This document shows positions 63,642 through 64,000 of a stretch of 64,000 nucleotides of DNA, one piece after another (the first letter of the stretch is position 1; each line of letters opens with the position of its first letter). The stretch comes from Runella rosea (lineage in GTDB: Bacteria > Bacteroidota > Bacteroidia > Cytophagales > Spirosomataceae), in assembly GCF_003325355.1 (NCBI RefSeq), contig NZ_CP030850.1:1922001-1986000 (forward strand), in the 5' to 3' direction. A model generated the notes under the pieces. The model saw nothing but the letters and a program-made list of their open reading frames with translations. It had not been told where the DNA came from and did no database searches. The position numbers and the translations under genes were made by a program.

Positions 63642-64000
63642 ATGAGCCATTATTCTATCCGAGATTTAGAGCAGCTTTCTGGAATCAAAGCGCACACGTT
63701 GCGTATCTGGGAGCAACGCTATAACATCATTCAGCCCAAACGTACGGATACCAACATCCGTATGTATGACGACCACGACCTTAAATTAGTCCTCAATATC
63801 TCGTTACTCAAAGACCACGGGTTCAAAATATCTGAGATTTCAAAATTACCGCTTGACGAGATGGCCAAAGAAGTCATTGCCATTTCGGACAAAAAACTAA
63901 ATTATCCCGACCAAATTCACGCCCTTACCATTTCAATGATTGATTTGGACGAAGAGCGTTTTGAGAAAATCATCAGTACCAATTTTTTGCAGTTTGGGTT
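63642..64000 (+). CDS. MerR-family transcriptional regulator, partial
   Basis: Begins at ATG 63642 and runs off the window end. The MerR winged helix is clear: HYSIRDLEQLSGIKAHTLRIWEQRYNIIQPKRTDTNIRMY. In CarA/CarH-like members a C-terminal cobalamin-binding domain follows, but it is out of view. Its place next to a carotenoid gene supports a role in light or carotenoid control, as inference. Confidence 0.85.
   Translation, partial: MSHYSIRDLEQLSGIKAHTLRIWEQRYNIIQPKRTDTNIRMYDDHDLKLVLNISLLKDHGFKISEISKLPLDEMAKEVIAISDKKLNYPDQIHALTISMIDLDEERFEKIISTNFLQFG

Overview
The window reads as chromosome of a member of the Bacteroidota, most likely a Cytophagales (Runella/Spirosoma-like) bacterium. The grounds are type IX secretion (T9SS)/gliding genes (GldK/PorK-like lipoprotein, PorP/SprF, a C25 PorU-like sortase), TonB-dependent receptors with CarboxypepD_reg-like and STN domains, DUF4249, GSCFA, DUF4271, a bacterial SUI1/eIF1 protein, and carotenoid genes (CrtW, CruF-type, a MerR regulator). 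The genus is an inference, not an observation.

Layout. 0.1-5.6 kb: minus-strand block gldK, porP, hemD, DUF4271, sucD, with clear intrinsic terminators after gldK and after hemD. 5.9-10.3 kb: small membrane protein, dipeptide epimerase, thiamine pyrophosphokinase with a 7-bp tandem repeat just ahead of its start, a polytopic glycosyltransferase-like protein and a CrtW-type ketolase. 10.3-27.1 kb: the most remarkable region, a bacterial gasdermin (minus strand) divergent from seven tightly packed plus-strand genes: CHAT protease, nSTAND ATPase with a beta-propeller, an amidase-caspase-SGNH hydrolase fusion, a second CHAT protease, a MoxR ATPase, a vWA protein, and a 1040-aa protein carrying two protease-like domains that have both lost the catalytic cysteine. 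27.1-38.4 kb: ordinary accessory and core genes (AraC-type regulator, serine hydrolase, DUF2807, DoxX, SUI1, DUF5723, GSCFA, PorU-like C25 protein). 38.4-44.8 kb: a lasso-peptide cluster (HprK-like kinase, B2 protease, B1/RRE, a second RRE-like small protein, an ABC exporter on the other strand, a 39-aa precursor and the asparagine-synthetase-like cyclase). 45-64 kb: LuxR-type regulator, a tiny lipoprotein ending inside a perfect 24-bp inverted repeat, carboxynorspermidine-synthase-like dehydrogenase, two TonB receptors, a PIN toxin/antitoxin pair whose toxin is frameshifted, ClC channel, an ECF sigma factor with a neighbouring membrane protein, housekeeping genes (CvpA, YqeY), tRNA-His with a degenerate 3'-half copy, and a carotenoid gene next to a MerR regulator that runs off the window.

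How the gasdermin locus may work (inference): sensor NTPases (nSTAND-propeller and MoxR-vWA) would switch on CHAT/caspase proteases; one protease cuts the C-terminal tail of the gasdermin, which forms inner-membrane pores. The cytoplasmic fusion protein also carries a peptidoglycan amidase and an SGNH hydrolase, so pores could let wall- or envelope-damaging enzymes out to the periplasm. Bacterial gasdermins beside caspase-like proteases are established, and Runella has served as an example; the amidase-caspase-SGNH fusion and the double pseudoprotease are the parts that look least described. The lasso precursor fits the family rules well enough to predict an 18-residue core with an Ala1-Asp8 ring.
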